Shown here: positions 7,809 to 9,163 of the stretch, piece by piece
Position numbering within the stretch: the first letter of the stretch is position 1
How the letters are laid out: each line of letters starts with the position of its first letter
Origin: Proteobacteria bacterium UBA1847
Lineage (GTDB): Bacteria; Pseudomonadota; Gammaproteobacteria; Steroidobacterales; Woeseiaceae
Length of the DNA stretch: 9,163 nucleotides
Assembly (NCBI GenBank): GCA_002338605.1
Contig: DDIP01000371.1
Span: 1 to 9,163, forward strand
Reading direction: 5' to 3'
Position numbers and translations under genes: made by a program
The notes under the pieces: generated by a model
What the model was told of the DNA's origin: nothing
Databases searched by the model: none
What the model saw: only the letters and a program-made list of their open reading frames with translations

Positions 7809-8950
7809 CGTGGGCCGCTCGTCGCCTTGTAGGGCGTGTGAGAATCCACCTCGTCAATATACCGCTCGACATGTTTGCCTTCTTCGTCCAGGTAGCGTTC
7901 GATTGCGCTGGCAAACTGCGGGTGCGCGAGCCAATGGGCGGACCAGGTCGGCACCGGCGAGAATCCACGGCTGATCTTGTGTTCACCCTGGGTGCCGGGT
8001 TCAAACAACTGCTTGCCGGTTTCAATGCAATAGTCGATTCCCTGGTAGTAACAGGTTTCAAAATGCAGGGCATCATATTGTCCGTCACTTCCCCAGTACC
8101 GCCCGTAAAGCGCGTGTTCGCTCTCAAAAAATACTGCGGCGGCGACCACAGATGAGGCGTGTTCGGCCAGCACGTACAGTACGCCGTCGGGAAGGCTTCG
8201 ATTCAACCGGCGAAAGAATGCCTCGCTGAAGTAGGGCATCGATCCTCGCCGCATGAACGTATTGCTGATCAGCTGATAGACAATCGACATGCGGGCGTCG
8301 TCGATGTCACCGCCGCGGATACGTTGAAAGCGAATGCCGCTTTCGTCCACTCGCCGTCGATCGCGCCGCGCCTTCTTTCGCTTCGAGGATGTAAACGAAT
8401 CGAGGAATTGATCAAAAGACTGGTATTGATTGTTATGCCAGTGAAACTGGCAATCCTTTCGGATCAGCAGGCCAGCGTCGCCGAGTGCGTCGATTTCGTC
8501 GGCTGTGGGAAACAGAACGTGCACGGAAGAACAATTCGTCTCCCTGGCCAGTGCAATTGCACCTTGCAGAAGTGCGGCACCGGATTGATCGTCTGCGGCG
8601 TCACGCAGCAACAGGCGTCGACTGGGTGCCGGGGTGAAAGGGACGGCTGACACCAGTTTTGGGTAGTAGTGAAGACCGGCCTGATCATAGGCATTGGCCC
8701 AGGCCCAATCAAACACAAACTCACCCCAGGAATGCGACTTCTCGTATAGGGGCATCGCCGCGAGCAGGCCCCTGTCATCCTCGATTGTCAGGTGGCGAGG
8801 GGACCAGCCTGTCTCCGGCGATACGCAGCCTGTTTCTTCCGCCGCCAGAAGGAACTCGTGTCGCAGAAAGGGATGGTCTTTGCCTGCCAGCGCATTCCAC
8901 TTGTCGGGCGCAATGTCGGCAATTGCCCGGTTGATGTTTACTCGCAACAC
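7805..8950 (-). CDS. COG3146/DUF482 FemAB-like GNAT-fold protein
   Basis: I recognise this as the conserved COG3146 family (Pfam FemAB_like/DUF482), often labelled GNAT N-acetyltransferase or 'peptidogalycan biosynthesis protein'; its true reaction is not established. Of 381 residues, characteristic blocks are HPFLRHEFL (26-34), FVFDWAWANAYDQAGLHYYP (78-97), VPFTPAPSRRLL (103-114), the very basic SSKRKKARRDRRR (188-200), ALYGRYWGSDGQYDALHFE (280-298), CYYQGIDYCIE (300-310) and FEPGTQGEHKISRGF (316-330). No signal peptide or membrane helix is seen, so it is probably cytoplasmic. The first in-frame ATG is at codon 66, inside conserved sequence, so the GTG at 8950 (or the TTG next to it) must be the start. 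It begins 12 nt after the trxB stop, in the same frame, and overlaps aat by 4 nt. Confidence 0.9.
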   Translation of the reverse strand: MLRVNINRAIADIAPDKWNALAGKDHPFLRHEFLLAAEETGCVSPETGWSPRHLTIEDDRGLLAAMPLYEKSHSWGEFVFDWAWANAYDQAGLHYYPKLVSAVPFTPAPSRRLLLRDAADDQSGAALLQGAIALARETNCSSVHVLFPTADEIDALGDAGLLIRKDCQFHWHNNQYQSFDQFLDSFTSSKRKKARRDRRRVDESGIRFQRIRGGDIDDARMSIVYQLISNTFMRRGSMPYFSEAFFRRLNRSLPDGVLYVLAEHASSVVAAAVFFESEHALYGRYWGSDGQYDALHFETCYYQGIDYCIETGKQLFEPGTQGEHKISRGFSPVPTWSAHWLAHPQFASAIERYLDEEGKHVERYIDEVDSHTPYKATSGPR

Positions 8951-8962
8951 GAGTGCATCAAT

Positions 8963-9163
<201 letters not shown>

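Noticed and set aside
8938..8958. Six-codon minicistron ATG-CAC-TCG-TGT-TGC-GAG-TAA across the FemAB-like gene start
   Set aside because: It is too short to support as a leader peptide, with no attenuator hairpins seen nearby.

Overview
The window looks like ordinary core chromosome of a Gammaproteobacterium, with moderately high GC by eye and tightly packed genes. The evidence is a type II secretion (T2SS) gspC-D-E cluster beside the gammaproteobacterial neighbourhood clpS-clpA / infA / aat / trxB. The same genes lie close together in Escherichia and Pseudomonas. The species cannot be named from the sequence. No mobile element, CRISPR array, tRNA or rRNA was found.

Layout. Positions 1-4033 hold three minus-strand T2SS genes, read right to left as gspC, gspD, gspE. 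They overlap by 4 and 14 nt, so they are almost certainly co-transcribed and translationally coupled. gspE runs off the left edge before its C-terminal part. A region of about 125 bp (4034-4158) separates gspC from the divergent clpS-clpA pair on the plus strand (4159-6782). clpA meets infA tail to tail, and their stop codons overlap within one TTAA. From 6779 to the right edge everything is on the minus strand, read as trxB (only its C-terminus present), a COG3146/FemAB-like GNAT-fold protein, aat and infA.

Function. Aat adds Leu or Phe to N-terminal Lys/Arg of proteins. ClpS recognises the resulting N-degrons, and ClpA (working with ClpP, which is not in the window) unfolds and degrades the tagged proteins. 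The bacterial N-degron pathway is therefore nearly complete here. The second transferase, ate/bpt, lies between aat and infA in Pseudomonas and is absent from that position. A FemAB-like gene of unknown function is instead coupled directly upstream of aat. IF-1 serves translation initiation and thioredoxin reductase serves thiol redox balance. The T2SS genes (inner-membrane GspC, outer-membrane secretin GspD, ATPase GspE) are an unrelated neighbouring operon that exports folded periplasmic proteins.

I do not see an undescribed multi-gene system. The points worth a second look are small: a TTG start with no clear Shine-Dalgarno for infA, the overlapping convergent stops with a hairpin inside infA, a possibly leaderless clpS, the FemAB-like/aat coupling with no ate, and two AT-rich codon patches at the ClpA Walker B motifs.
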